A stretch of 64,000 nucleotides of DNA from Gymnorhina tibicen. Its lineage: Eukaryota; Chordata; Aves; Passeriformes; Artamidae. The position numbers were made by a program, and so were the translations under genes. A model generated the notes under the pieces. It searched no databases and was not told the origin of the DNA. It was given only the letters and a program-made list of their open reading frames with translations. Shown here piece after piece: positions 11,101 to 26,259 of the stretch (position 1 is its first letter; every line of letters begins with the position of its first letter). Location: positions 186,001-250,000 of the forward strand of contig VXAZ01001047.1 in the NCBI GenBank assembly GCA_013399875.1. Reading direction: 5' to 3'.

Positions 11101-13669
11101 GGAAAAAAAATAGCTGGCAAGGAAATAACAGTGTTCTGAAGACCATAAACTAAGTCATAGCAATCTGAGGAGAAAAACTGAAAAATCAGTCAGAAAAGAA
11201 AAATCTTTCACTGAATTATTAGAATTCCAGAATTTTTAAGCACAGCAGAAATTATTTTCCTGGTGTATTCTGGGTGGGGACAAATGAAAACTCGGAATGA
11301 AAAACAGCAAGTGGGAGAGCCCCAGCACATTGAGTAACCAAAGGCTTTCCTTACTGGAAATTCTTTTTCCAGCAAAAACCAAAACAACATCTTTTAGGGT
11401 TTTTTTTATCACTTTTGGACATTAGTCTTCTTCACAAACCAGACAGGAAGAGAATCCAGAGACAGATTTTTGCTGATTGACAGAAAACAATGGCTTGCAA
11501 GCCAGTGGCATTGGGCTTTGGATTTGCAGAGTGTATGGGAAAACATTCTGTCCCAACAAGTCCATGAGAGAATGAAGGAAAGAGCAGATTCTCATATATA
11601 CTCATTTATATTTTATCCTCACTGTTCTAATATTTTCATCTTATCATTGTGAGGATCTCCAGAGCTGCAGGCATTTATTCCTAGGAATGAACAATCAAAT
11701 TCAGTTTATATAAAGGTAACTTGAAAGTTACCTCAATGACTGTCAAGCAGTTTTTTGTCAAGAATAACTTCAGAAGACATAGTTTTTTCATGTCTGGTGG
11801 GGATTTGATTTGTTTATTCAAACTTTTCACTTGCTTATTCAAACATTTCTCTGTAACCTAAAACTAACATCCCAAAATTCCAATAAAATCCCTATTATAC
11901 TAGTACTTCTGAATCATCCATAGCCAAGAATTGCTAGAAATCTCATTTAAAAAATATTTTTTCCTATTATGCTCCACCTACTTTTTTCAATCAACTGTAT
12001 GGAGAACATTCAGCAAAGAAGGCAATGGCCCAGAAAGGCATTGTCAGAAAAGATGCATCACTAGTTGCTTTTACAGCTTAGTTCTGCTCCCAGTTTTCAA
12101 AAGAATACATGTGTTGTCTTAGTGGTTTGCTCTGGGCGTTTACATTGAGTACAGGGACTCACAGGCATCTCACTTTGCAACTGTCTTGCTCATAAAGCAC
12201 CAGTTTTCCAGAGTGACTCAACAAACCTCCACAAATAAAACTCACAGGGAAGACGCACAGGTAAACAAGGACAGGTTAGAGAACATAGCTGCATATTATG
12301 GAGTATTTTGCTAGGCATAAACTTAATTTGTACACACAAGCAAATGTATTTTAGGAAAAACTAACATTATACGTATAGATCCCTTTTCCAAAATCAGTGC
12401 CTATTTAAAGCAAAACCGGTATGATCTGCATATGAAAACCATAAATTTTTGTACCACTCTGGTGTTGTCACAGTGTCAATGAACTGATTTTTGTATTTAG
12501 ATGCTGCTTTTGCAATGTGGCTTTTGTCAATTCTTCACATTCGTATCAAGTATGATTTCTTTCAAAACAGGCCTATGGCTCTGGTCTTCATTTTAGCTAA
12601 AGCTGCAGTGATCCTTAGAGCTACATGCCCTTCAGTTCTGAGTTTAATTTCTAATCAAAAGCTGAAGAGGTATGACTGACTCTGGGAGTTGAATCCAATC
12701 CACATGATTTCAGTGTGTTCTGACTGAAGATTTTAGTTTTTGGTCTATTTTCCTCCAGCTTGTGCCAAAGCTTTGACAAATTGACAAATATCAGGGACAC
12801 ACCGAGGCTCTACATATGGATGAAAACCAAGGACAGATGGGAGAAGGAATTTCAGTACAAATTGCTGAGCAAAAACTAACGCTTAATAAAATAAAAAGCA
12901 TTTATTTATAATACTACTTCTTATTTTAATCTCAAATTAATGTACATCACAAGATGCAGTTTATAATTTTCTCTTCATTTACAGTTTCAGGTTTTTACAT
13001 TGGTTAGCAAAATAAAAGCTTAACGTTTTTTTGTTATGTTTTTGAAGACAGCCTTATAGTTGACCCAAGTCACTGACACATGCATCCATGAGATAAAACA
13101 TCATAATTGCTGTATAAGAAATATTAAGGTTCTGTGTACATTCCAAACCATTTATATGAACATAACAGGTGTATGTGTATTTTGCATATGGAACAAAAAA
13201 ATATCAAGAGCTATGTCTTTCAAACTGACCATTTACTAAAGGAGCCTGAGTGTAACAGAGATATTCCAAAGGATAAAGAGAAAGCAGGAAAAAGAAAAGC
13301 CATCTGTGCTTTTCAGAGTTCTTTCTAGATGTTTTCCCTCTTTGGTCAATGAACTGAGTTGAGCATCTGAAATTGCATTTCCTATCTTTCAGCTTCCATC
13401 CAGTGATTCTATCAAAGAAGGCAGATACTTCATATTGTCCATAAAAAAGATTACTATCTACTCACATGGAAAACTATCTCTCTTGCTATTTCCCTCCATG
13501 TATAGAATCACCTAATTCACCATTTCCATGTTTGAACAGCCCCTTTAATGTCATATCCAAGCAAATCAAGAAAGGCTATAACAATCACTCTTTGCTCCTT
13601 CCCAGCTTTTAAGAGGCCCTGCATATCTCATTTGTAGCACACTTAACTTTCGTTTGCATGACATGCTGT
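8108..13669. other. Intergenic DNA, no gene seen
   Basis: AT-rich, with a GAAA microsatellite at 8483-8511 (separate entry) and short A-runs near 9150 and 10105. No exon, RNA gene or transposon end is recognised. Confidence 0.55.
8483..8511. repeat. (GAAA)n microsatellite with A-run
   Basis: About five AAGA/GAAA units grade into an A10 run, followed by an A/C-rich stretch. Confidence 0.85.
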
Positions 13670-13890
13670 GTAGTGAGGCTGCTCAGAGGAGGAAACTCAA
13701 ATAAAGAGACTGGATTTGTATGAGGGAGCAGGGGGAGAAGTGGCTCACTGAAATTTGAAAAATCAAGTACCGTGACAGCTGCTGCTGCTGTAACACTATT
13801 GCAAACCCCAGATTGCCGTGAGGTTATTCAGTGCATCTGCACTGAATTTCCTGGGTTACTGTAACACATTACAAGGATGTGCTTTGATGT
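13670..13890. promoter_or_regulatory. Candidate conserved non-coding element
   Basis: A complex non-repetitive stretch with a (GCT)4-like core beside TGACAGCTG near 13774 and a short palindromic GTGCATCTGCAC near 13831-13842. It carries no transposon hallmark and no coding potential. Constraint is only suspected. Confidence 0.15.
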
Positions 13891-16800
13891 GTCCCACATA
13901 AATGTCCTCACCACCACACCCTCTTCCTTTCCCTCCCCTCTCCACCTACTCCCAGCCCTAGGACCTTGCAGTCCACAGCAATGTCATGCTGCATGCCTTC
14001 CTGCTCACATGAGCAGCAGTTGTCAGAGAAATGGATCCAAAAGAAACAGTCAATAAAAACAGAAACAGCTGTAACAATTTTACATGGCATGGTTCTGATT
14101 TCTGGGCATATCCTCTTCACACATGTTTTCTTTTTCCCCTTTTCTTCTACCTTTCCTAAGTAACAGGGTATGGTGCTGTGGAAAAACAGCCATTAGGAAG
14201 GGAATAATGCAGCAAAGAAATTCTGCTCACTGATTTTATCATTTGAAAAATGGGGCTACCTAGATTTTTTAATGTTTTTTTTTAAGAAGTGACAAAAAGG
14301 GAAATAGATGGCTAGAGAGAAGAAAAATAATTAGTGAGGAGAATGAAAGGGGACTGTGGGTTTTACAGGCAGCTGCAGATTTTTTCTCCAGAAGAGGTCT
14401 GACAATATTTCAAAGCCCCACTTACACCCTTCAACAGAAGAGCAGGTTGTAGTTGTTGGCACTTGGACAACATTTTTTTAATGTCAGAAGCATCTAAACT
14501 GACTTTAATGAGAGATTGAGCATCGGTTCTGTGTTATTTACAGCAAAACAAGGAGCTTTAGGGTCAACCTACTTAGTTCAGGCAACAGTGGCATCTAAGC
14601 CAGAAGCCACACTAATACTCCCAAACAGAAGGTCTTGAGATTATCATTCTCCACTGAATATAGAAAGAGCCCAGAGCACCTGAATTTTACCACACTGTCT
14701 TAGCTGACCTGGAGGGATAGAAAGTAATAGGGGTGATCCAGCTAGATAATTTTAAAAATGTATTTAGTCAACACAAGGCTCCTTAAGAAGGAAGTAAGAA
14801 GCAGGCTTGAAAGATATCTATGAAATACTTTAAAAATCTGACAATTAACTGATGCTTCTCAGCCGAGGAAGGTGTGGCTCTGTCATAGCAGACAGGGTGA
14901 TTTCTGAATCAGTTGCCATAGCCAGGATAGACTATTGGTAACACAGATTTCAGTTCACAACAGACATTTCAGAAAGTACCCAGAAAACCTGCTCATCTCT
15001 CTGATTATAGACATATCAAAAAACTTTATTACTGTTTTGAGCATCTATCTCACGTCAGACTGCATAGGGGACTCACAGGATTCACACAAGATCAACTCAC
15101 AAACTTCCTCCTTTATTCTACCCCCTATTTCATTTGCCCAGAGCAGAAATGTAAAATCGAATAAAAAGACATTCAACTGTATTTTCAGGTTTGTAAGCAA
15201 AAAGAAAAAATGTGTGATTGCTGCTGTCCTAGGTGACTTGCTTAAAGATTTTAACTGAGGAAAAAAAAGTGAACAGACAGTGTGATGATATATACCTATT
15301 TTTCCTTAATTGGAATACTCTCCAAAGGAACAAAATATCTAAATTCTGTTCCTTACTTCTAAATCCACAATCCCCCACAGACCACCCTAAACACTGTGTC
15401 ACAGAGCATTCTATGAGGACTTTAAAATTACCACTAAAATACTAACCAGCAAGGGTATATCATTTTCCTGCAGAGCAGACACCTTATATGACCCCTCAAA
15501 TGTATTTTAACATGCTAATGTGGCCATATCTGTCAGCCTTACCATCACGGTACAGGGGAGTCCTTCAAATTCACACTCTCAACCAGTGACACAAAGGTCC
15601 TTAACCCAGACCTCCAGAATACAACTTGCTGTCTTAACCCTTGGGCTTCAGAGGAAGAGAAATGAAAACATCATCCCTTCTTCTGTTATGAAGCTTTTTA
15701 ATCTTATTAAAAATGCCTAGAAGAAAAATGAAAAGCTCAACTTTTAGAAACAATTTTTAAGTCTATAAAAATTTTAGTTGAAAGGCATGATCTTAACACA
15801 GGAGAAATTAGTTACAACAGAACATTGCTAATAAGCCCAAGGACCACCTGGTTCATTGCAATGATTTCTCGGTGACTTCAAAATTCTGTGGAAGAGCACG
15901 CTGCACACAATGTAGTTTGAGTTTGCATAAGTAATCCAAAAACATGGTCTAAACCTCTGTGGTAGGAGGTGTCACAGGAGCAGCTTTTCTTTCAGGTCAC
16001 ATTACACCTTTTCCATTTCTTTTCCTGTTAGAATCCAGTGTTCAAAAGAACAAAAGATGAAGAACAAACCAACTCTTTTCAACTCTTTCCATCTGGGCCA
16101 GTTTAATCTTTAGGCAAACATGGGAATTCTCACTTTAACCCCACTTCCAGCAGTATAATTGAGAATTGTGCCCTAGGCTGAAAAAAATAAGACCAGATTC
16201 TGCCTATAGAAAATTAACTAAGTCACATATGTTCGAATAAAACAGAAGTTGTGCCAGTATTTCCAAAACCTGCATTTCACATTTGGTGATTTTTCAAACC
16301 AGAAGTGTCCCTGTTGTGTTTCTTACTTCCAAGGTTTTTTCAGCTGTGTCACTGAAGCCAAATATGGTGTCTCTCAATAAATCAGTCATATTTCAGGCTC
16401 TTATAATTGCATTACATTACTTCATCTTTCTTTAAAAATAATACTGAAGTGGGCTATTTTCTGTTCAAACCATTTGCACATAACTAATGGGTTCAATATG
16501 ACTGCACTTCGTTGCTATACCCGGGGATGTTTAGAGAGCATGAACACCTCACATGCTAAAAGTGATACCCCTTCTCAGGTACCCCATGGACACCCAGCTA
16601 CTAGTTACAAATGCTGTGGTATTCACAGAAAGACTGAGGGATAATACTGGCATTTCAGCCAAGTGCTTCCTTTCTCAGTGAAATGTGTCCCAGGGGCCAG
16701 GGTATGTGAAGGCTTTGGCCAGGTGTTGAGCCATGTTATGCTGGCCTCTGGCTGTTGTGATGTAGTAAATGATTTTATTGACTAATTCACATATTAAGCA

Positions 16801-19800
16801 ATTAAACAATAATATTTAATAGCACTGGAGAAATGTTAAATGGGTAGTAGAATTACCTAAAACTAACCTGGAATACAAACCCCTTAAAGCTTAAATGCTT
16901 TGTTAATGTAATTGTCAGGCACAACCTGCTTGTTTACAAAGGTCAACACAGAGAAGTCATTGCAAGGGTCCCTGGAGTTCCCTTGAACTCTGTTGTCACA
17001 TCCAAGGCTGTCCACAGCGTACCAGAGCTCACATTTGCCAGGTGCCAAAACACAACAGAAAATGCAGATTCTTGTTGCTTGTGCTCTGATTTAAACCACT
17101 CAGACCTCCCCAGCACAAGCATGCAAAGCAAGGACGGGGAGAAGAATTGGGCTGCGGGTTGCTGTGAAACACAGGCAGTGCGTAAGCAATTGAAATTTGA
17201 AGAGATGAAGGACAGAACCTTAGCTTAGACTGTGCTATCTTGCATATTTAGGGGGAAAAAATGTGTTTTCAGAAGTAGTTACAGAATTCTCTTTTTTTTT
17301 TTTCAGGATGGTTTCATGAATTTGACAGCATGAGATAAAGGACAAATGGTTGAAACAGAAATTGTCACAGATAGTGCAGTTACTAAGAGCAAAGAACTTT
17401 TGTTGTGTATTCTTCACGTAATAGAGCAGCTTTGTTTTTAGATCCTTGTGGAGAAACATCTCTACAGACAGTCGTAAATTCTAACATCTCATGCTTGGGG
17501 CGTAGTGGAATTGCAGCCCTTAGGGGTGAGTACCCCAAACTTATTTAACTCTGAGTTTATTGGCAGCACATGTTGACAAATTCTGGCATAATACCTAGGC
17601 TGTCCTTTGAAAGATACGATACACATCTCTGGAGCAGGTAGCACTAGAGGCTTGAGAAGCCAACCTGGGGATGATTGAAGCATTTCAGTTCTGGCAAGCC
17701 ATCACCAATGTGACTATTTTATTTGGCATCTATTAAAATAGTGTGGATTTCTCTGCACAGCACACAGGCCAGAGTCCAATATTAGCTGTAAATTCCCAGG
17801 TACATAAAATGACCAGAATTCAGCCCCATAGTGAATAAGTATAGTAGTCCATGGCTTTTTCTTGCACACCATGTTCAGCAAGTGCATGATGGTGCAGGCT
17901 ATGCTCGTTCTCTGGTCCTAGTTGGATCTCTTCTAAATGACTGATAGCCATCCAGTTCAAATCAGCTATTTAAGATAGATCTCTATCAGAAGGAAGAAGC
18001 AAAAGAAGTCTCCACAGAACTCAAACCATCATGAACAATATCTCAGAAATATACAATGTATTGTCCCCTGGGTTTGCCTCATAAGCACAAAAGATAACTG
18101 AAACTTTCTCAGATGAGATATCCAGTTCCGGAGTTATAAAATAAAAACCACAAAATGAAGCTGTGATTGCAAAATAGAAAAGCATAAATTTGCACAAGAA
18201 TTATTCTGGCTCACGTGGCTAACTAGAGCATTGACGATACGGCCTTTGGTATGAGCTAATATCCATATACACAGGCTTCAGCAGCTCTTGTGCTTTGCCT
18301 ACCATTTTAAAGCATACAGTAGCACTCTGAATCCACTACCAGAGTAGCTATGCTCATGCTTGTCACCTCTCCAGTCTGCAATCAGCGCCACTTCCCCTTT
18401 GTAGGTTTATGTTCAGGGCTGCAGGGAGAGGATTTTAGTCACTATGATTTTTTCATCCCTCTCTTAAGCTTTCTGATCAAACCACAAGAAAATATTTTCA
18501 ATAAAACTGCTGTACCCCCAGTCGTTGAAAACTGAGTGGCTTTTTAAGCACATGCAATTTCTTAGACTGTTAAACAAAGATAAATACTTCACAGTAAATA
18601 TTTATGTTTAGGTAAAATCACATTCTGCAAATGGATTCCTGAGGCCATCAAATAACAGAGGTTGAAAAAACAGCCTGATGGCTCACGTGTGTTTGTAAAA
18701 ACATACTCTTTTCACATAAGAATCCAATAAAAATGTGAAAGACAGCTCTGTGTATATTCCCACAAAAGTAACAGTGGCAGGAGAAAAGGGAGCTGCATAT
18801 CCCTCTCAGGCACGCCCGCCTGATCTTTAGACTGCTTTTGACCTTTAGTGAAACCCGAGCAGATGAGATCACTGTCACTACTTTACATCAGATGGGAATC
18901 AGCTCAGCACTGGATGACTGTGTCTTAGAGGGCTGACAAGTAGTGGCATTTTGGAAGGACAGTTCAAAGTACCTGAAAAAGGATTTTAAGTATCTCATTG
19001 AAAAACCTTGAGGAATACTCATTATAGAGGGCGACTTTTTAGGCTGCTGTGAGAAAGTCTCCTTTTCAGCTACATGAGAGTTGGCAGGTCTGAGCTCAGC
19101 TGCAATCCTATAACTTTCACTGCCAAAGATAATAAATAATTAGCATTCATTCTGACTAAAATGTTAGAGAAATACACTATTCAACAAGATCCCTTCAAAA
19201 CCATTCAGAAAGGAATGACACACAGGGCAAGAAACTGTATTTCAAGTCATGATCACATTCTTCCAGAGTGCTAGGTGACCTTGTCACTCTGACATTGAGA
19301 ACGTCCTCTCTCCCTCATGGCCACAGAGAATTTCTGAAGTACTTTCACTGAAGCACTTTTACTAGCTCTCCCAAGATCATCTACTGCAGTGCCCTGGCTC
19401 CTGACAGCATTCCCTCCATTACGTATCACATTAGCCCAAACATGTTTGCCTTCAGGGCAAGGTGTAAGGTTCATCTATTCATTCAGGTTTATGCCAGTGG
19501 AATGAATGCAAGGCCTTGACTACTGGTTTCCTTATACAAAGGAGGTAGGGTGTGAATTTACAAGCTACGTATGAATTTACACCACGCTGGCTGCTCCCTG
19601 CCTGTGTACTTTTACATGCAGTTGAGGAAGCCACTTCATACAAAGGAACCCTCAGTGTGCCCTCTCGGTGTCCACAGGGGGTTTTAGTGCGGAGTCATTT
19701 CACATAACACAACGTCATTTCACATCTTGGTTTGCTGCTGGTAATTTGCCTGTATAGGCAAACCTTTGCGCTATGGATTTGTCTGATTTCCAGAAAGCAT

Positions 19801-21024
19801 TGGTCAACAGTCAAAACAGTTCCTGTAAAACCGCAACAGGAATAAAGTTGCACAAAAGAAAGTATTGCTTCCCAAATAAAAATTATATTTTTGCTGTTTT
19901 ATGTGTACCTAGGTAGCCGCTTTTAGGAGTCAAATTAATTTGCCTTCCAAACAAGTTTCACTTTAAGAACCAATTCTTCTGGTTTGCATACTTAAGTGGT
20001 ATAAAAATATCTGGAATTTCGCCTCACTTGAACAAAAGCATTTCTCTACCTAAGAAAAGTGTGCATTCCAAGAAATAGCAAGCTGATACCCAAGATCTCA
20101 AATTCATATTCAGCCTTCTGTGAGCTCAGAACAATTAACTTGTTTGGCATATCTTAAAACATGCAGGTGCCTGTGTTCCTCTTTTGTCAGGGGCCCACCT
20201 GATGTAACTTAACAGAGTTGCATCTGCTTCAACAATAGCCTGCCAAATTTCGTACGTAAGAGTATGGCCTAATTTATTTCCCAGAGAGGGAATAGTAAGG
20301 TAAGACATGTAAGCTTTTCATGACAACATTTTCTTGCTAGAGCACAAGTGAAAAAGTCTGTTATTTAAAGCAGACTGAATCAGGGAAAAAATCATCTCCC
20401 ACTCCCAGTTAATTCATTTTAAATTCTTAGTAGGTCAACATCTACTTCAGGGTCTTCCAAGTGCATGTTGTCTCATCTGTGTTTGTCTTCAAAATTATTA
20501 ACTCCTCAGGGTATGCTCTGTGCTTCTCTCTGTCTTGTTCAGTGCCGATCACGTCATCAGAGATTAGCAAATAATTCTTACTATTAGCAAAAATAAATAA
20601 TATGTGGCAAGATGTTCTCACACGTGCCTTTTGCCTGCGAAGCATGGCACAGGAGAAGATGGCTTGGAATGACTTGGCAAGAAGCAGATTCTTCAGGATA
20701 TTGGAAGGTCGGGTCCCCAGAGAAAGAACAATTCAACACCCAATCAACACACTTTGGGCAAGCAATTCTCATGTAAGCTGCTCAGTTGGGAAGAGGGATA
20801 CTCTTTGGTTGTCCAGGACTCTACTATGGGCTGGGCTTTCCTCTCTCTCTTCTGTCTGTAGTAAGCCAGCTGGGGTAACTAAAGTGCAGTAAAGTAAAAT
20901 AAACAGATCTGCAAAGTGCTGAGTCCAGTCATTTTCCCCAGGAGAATCTGCGGGGCTCTGAGGCTTTACTGGGGATTGTAATTAACACCTGACTGCAGCA
21001 TGTTTATGAACAAAGTTAAGGAAG

Positions 21025-21061
<37 letters not shown>

Positions 21062-24000
21062 CAGCCTTAAACAGAATGGTCTTGAATTGGCTCAACTTTT
21101 ATGGGCTAATTTGGCAGTGGCTGTGATTGAGTATAACACTGAAACGAAAAGGAGCTTGGGGCTTCTTGCCACCTCCTCCTCCCACCCTCATCTAGCTCCT
21201 AGTGCAAAGCATCTGTTTCCATTTAACACTGGATAAGAGTCAACTGATGTCTGGATTCTCATTCAAATATTTATTCTTCTGTGGTATTATTAACATTATT
21301 TTCCAGTTAGGTGTAGCTTACTGCTATCTCAGATTATCTTCATTTTTTATGATCACATTTTAGCCTCAGGTTTTTTGAGAAATGTTCTATCTTCCCCTAA
21401 CTTGGAACTGTACCCTATTTCTAATTCTCTCTCCTTGTTTACAGTCAATAGCCTTCAAGTTCTTACTGAATTAGATAGAAAAATCTCCCACTGCCATTAG
21501 CAATGAGTCTAACAACAAAAACTGAGAACACCATGGTTTCCATTATGTTCACCTCAGAATGGCTGCGTGAGCACACCCACTGCATTCTCTCTGTCTTTTA
21601 GGGAGAGTTTATGTTTGTGTTTTCCTCTTTGTTCTTGACTGACCTTAACTCAGCTGTGCAAACTCAATTCACATCAAGATCTACTTCTAGATTAGTCTTA
21701 GGACAGAATTTAGATTTTTGCTTCAAGGCTTACCAAAATGGAGTTTAAACTTCAGACCACTCCTATTTTACCAGCACTCCTATAACATTTGAAAACACAG
21801 AAACCTGCTATGATTAACAGATTAATTTCCACCATCTTCAATACTTCCTTTCCTGAAGCTCCTTTGGTGAACTCTCTGTTGTGTGACATGTCCTAATATA
21901 TTAATCTATTTTCAACAATTTTACTACAGTTTTGTGTTATTAATAATAACAAACCATTTTCCAGAGAATCCATCCCAAAAGGCAGTAAAAGTAGACAAAT
22001 TCTCTGCCCTTCTGTTCAGCAATTTTTAATCCTAATATATGTGGCACAGCTAAATGACTCATAATGTCAAAGGAATTAAAATTCTAACCTTCCCACAGCA
22101 GAGACAGAGAGTGTAAAGCACTACGTGCTATACAGCAGTAAAAACCCAACAAATAAGAAAATAAAATGCCCTAATAATTTGACCAAATGAGCTTTTTGCT
22201 TAGCCTTTCTCCGAGTCACTAAGATTTCCAGGAATTTGGTCAAATGACTGAAAATACAATCAAAATGATGGTAAACAGACCATCTATTTTACAAACATCT
22301 CTTTAGGCAATCAGTCAAACTGCAGCATAATGTATACTGTTTCAAAAACCTCAGATGGATTGCTTGTGGCATTTATATGCCCATCAGCCACAGAACTGGT
22401 CTGAGCAGCAGTTGGGGAACCATTTTCCAGGAGCCTGGTAAAAGGCTACTTATCTATTTGTTATAATTAGTGAGAGCTTCAGTCTGGAAAGATTGCTACT
22501 GTAAATTTAGCAAAAGCATGTTAGTCTATCACAGCCACACAATATTAACCAATTTGCTGTTTCTTTTTTTTCTAAATGTGTGTTTCTTTCACTGACAGTA
22601 CTTGGACATACTAGGAGACCAGATGTTTAGAAGTTCAGTGGTGCACATTTTAAAGTGAAATTTGCCGTGGTGAGCAAATCCACATGAACTCTCACACTTC
22701 TAAAGTCCTTAGAGGTCTCTTTGGGATTACTTCTGGCACCGGACCATATCAGAGGCAGACACAGTTATAATTCTTTTGAAAGGTACAAAGCACAGTTGTA
22801 TGGGTCTTCCCACCACACCTCCCATTCAAACATCCATGAGAAGGCTGATTTTGATGTGTGTATTGCTACCTTAGCTGACAGTCTAAAGTCCCACCAGGCA
22901 CCTGGAACCATTCCCTGGGCCTGCAGGGGAGCATGTCTTCCTTATTTCCCACCACGCAGCTTCTCAGGACTCAGTCCAGTTTTCCAGCCTTCACTGCCAA
23001 CATATTTAATCCTGTAATTCAGTCATCAAAATCACAGTTGGAGTCAAAGTTAAAGAGTCCACATGCACATTTTGTACATGTGTGTATGTGAATTTTGTCA
23101 GGACTTGGTGACAAGTTATCAGCAAGAAGACCACATCCTTGGTGCCTTGCTTAAGGAGAGGTGGGTTGGGTTTTTTTGTTGTTATTGCTTTTTTGGGTTT
23201 TTTTCCTAGTTCCTTAGTATTCCTGGGAACAGAAATGTGTTGTGAATGAACCCACTACCCTCTTTTTCTGCAATTCTCCATAAACAAAACCGCAGCCACA
23301 CATTACACTCTACCTTAAGTGCTGCTCCCTATGCAACTGATCATTCTCGGGCAAGATGAGAAATATTAAGGAAAAAATGCTTATTTGTAAACTTTCTGAT
23401 GAATCTTTCGACCTATCCATGTGTTCCCATTACAATATCCTCCAAAAGTCACAGTTTTGCCGTATTGTCTGGAAACTAAGCAGCACAGTGCATCCTCAAG
23501 TCTGACTCTCTTCAAGAGAAGGTGACACCCTTGAGTGACAATTCTGTGCTTCACAGATCAAGACTTCATAACCTCTTTGCAAGCAACTCACAATTCATCT
23601 TTTCTTTCTTGGGCAGAGTGACTTAAGCCTGTTATGAGAGCCAGGGATTTAGGAATACAATGAGCACCTTCATGTGGAAATTTGGCTGTGTGGACTGAAA
23701 TCTGCTTTCATCTGTGTAACTTGTTAGAACCTTCAAAAGGTCTCTCCTGTTTATGAAACCTACAGCATTAAAAAAAAGAAAAAAAGTAAATTGAGAAACA
23801 TTAGACAAAGTTACCATTTTCTTATTCAGAGTTCATAGTTTGCCTTTAAACCTACAGAAAGTGGTACTGAAAAAGTAAGTAAAAAATCATTAGGTACTAT
23901 TGAGTGTGGCTTAAGCCCTAGTTCTGCAGGCTTAAAAATGTGGTCAATTTTACACATACCCACATTCTCATTGATGTTTCTTCACCTAAGTTGAATCAAG

Positions 24001-26259
24001 AAGGTATTTGTGATCTTAAGTTTCAGCACTTGACTATTTACAGGACCAAATACGAGTCTGGTACTGTCCTTTACCTTGTCAGCTTCCCCCCTTAGTCTAG
24101 GACTCTTTTTTATTCTCTGTGGAATTTGGAACAGACCTTCTCTGATGCTGGACTAGAGCCTTTGTTTGTTTATGGAATGATAGATACCTAGACAACAACA
24201 ATAGTGGAAATGTCATCAAGAAATTGTGCTTCTATTTTCAATTAAACTAAATTAAACTTGCTATGCCTTTTGGGTCAAATTCAATGGATTCGCTCTACAT
24301 TTATGAAAAGGAACTAGAAAGTTGCATTCATCCATCTCTCTATCTCCCTCCTACACATTATTTTCTTTTAAACTTTCTTTCTTTTTTGTTTTTTTGCCCT
24401 ACAGGTTACTTTACCAGTAGGAAATTTCAAGAATGGCAGAGGAAGAGGTGGGTGTACGGCTCTCTCTGCTCCATACAGCAGTAAGCAAAGTCAAGCAGTG
24501 AGGCAGGAAATAGCCAGCTGCATTTCACAGCCAGGACTCCCACTCCTCAGCCTGAGTCATTGCAGAGCTCCCTTGAGTGCTGTGCCTCTGCCCCACAGCT
24601 CAGCCAACACAGAAGGCTTCATCTGCTCAGTCCTGCTCCAGGAGCAGAGGAACAGCCCTGGTCCTGGCCCTCTACCAGCCAGTGCACACTACAGTCATGA
24701 AACAGACCCAGACGTGCCCTCTCTGGGTACATTTTCACTGTTTCAAAATAAAAACATGCCACAGCCAACAATAGTATTGCCTCCTCGACGTACATACACA
24801 GTTCAAGAACATTAAAACTATTCCAGCCTCCTCAACTGTTCCCTTCTGGGAGCAGAAATAAATGAGGTTTACATTAGATTATGTCTGACTAGTTACATTG
24901 CCAAATGTTTGGAGACTACAAGTGCCTAGAAAGCTCAATGATACCCCTTGGGGAAGTGGGGCTTTCTCAAGGTCTCTGCTGACTCTTTTCTTTTACCTCA
25001 CACTTACCTTAAATACAACGTGAGCAGAGGGAACTCTGCACCTCCCACAAGGCACTCAATATGGGAAATGATGATGCCCATAGACAGTCAGCACCTAAAA
25101 CACATACAAGTTTTCAGAACAAAATCAATACTTTATGCCCTGAAGCAATTCTGTAAGCCAGGACAGACTTTGGAAAATTAGAATAATAAGCTGCCTGTAA
25201 GTTGCTTCACTAAATAAGAAAGCTGCATTTGTGCAACTGTCTCTAAGACTTTAGGGTTTTGCATGCAGACACCATTTTCTGACATCTGGGAGGGAAATGC
25301 GAATTCTATGCTTGCCACATATAGGGTCCCAATCAGATCTAAGATTTAACAGCAATACTTGATTTGAGTCCAATCTATTTGGGATTTGAGTTAATTATTA
25401 TTTTTAAAAAACCACAACTGAATGTCAGTCAGCAGCACTACAAGATGTATGGAAATGTATAAATAGATTATGGTGAGAAGGAAAGTAGTTTTCCTATGAG
25501 ACCTCGTGTGCAGGGAAAAAAAGTTACTCTGTAAATTTGCAAAAGGAAAAATGGGACAGGAGAATGGTATCTCTTGGCTAATTGCAGCATACATCTGGAA
25601 GACTGAAAAGAACTAAAGGATGTTCAGCATCTTGAAAAAACTAAGAAATATGTTTCCCAGGTTACTAGCCTGTGAAACAAAAAGCAGGCACAAAAATTAA
25701 CTCGGACACTGCATTGCTCCATGATTGTCTGCAGTGGGTTGGAAGTTCAAAGTGATAAAGAATGTAAAATACAAGGGAGAAGGGAAAACTAGACAAGAAA
25801 TGAGAAAAGTTCTGTTTCAAAAGACTTTCCAGTAACTCCTCCACACACACACACTTCCCTCACCTAGGCTAAGAGCTGCTTTCAGATGATACAGCCACAG
25901 TCTCTTCCATTTCAGTTCGCACTGATCTGAGGCTTTTAGCCTATTCTTAGATGTCACATGCCGTGTGTCAGACAATGATTTTTTTTTTTTTTAGGTTCAG
26001 TTAAAACAAACTTGAGTCCACCCAAGAGGCATCCTGCCCCAGCTGCACTTCTGCTCTGTTGTAGACTCTGTTCCAACCATATTGGAGACAATAAAAGGAC
26101 TGGGGATGGAGAAACACACTATTTTTTAATTAAAACCATTTGTATCATGTAAAATACTCAGGACAGAAGCAAAAGGGGTTTATGAATATCAGCTGAAATC
26201 AGCCTCACAGAGCAAGTGCCAATATTTATATTTCTATTGCTTAACATTGTTTGGATTGG
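13891..26259. other. Intergenic DNA, no gene seen
   Basis: Long AT-rich stretch. Notable items are a short imperfect repeat of GTCATTTCACAT (about 19694 and 19714), the (GA)14 microsatellite at 21031-21058, a G/T-rich simple stretch near 23160-23210, and a moderately GC-rich interval at about 24430-24720 that contains only unrecognised short open frames. No CR1 tails are seen. Confidence 0.5.
21031..21058. repeat. (GA)14 microsatellite
   Basis: A perfect run of 14 GA dinucleotides preceded by purine-rich sequence. It is likely length-polymorphic. Confidence 0.95.
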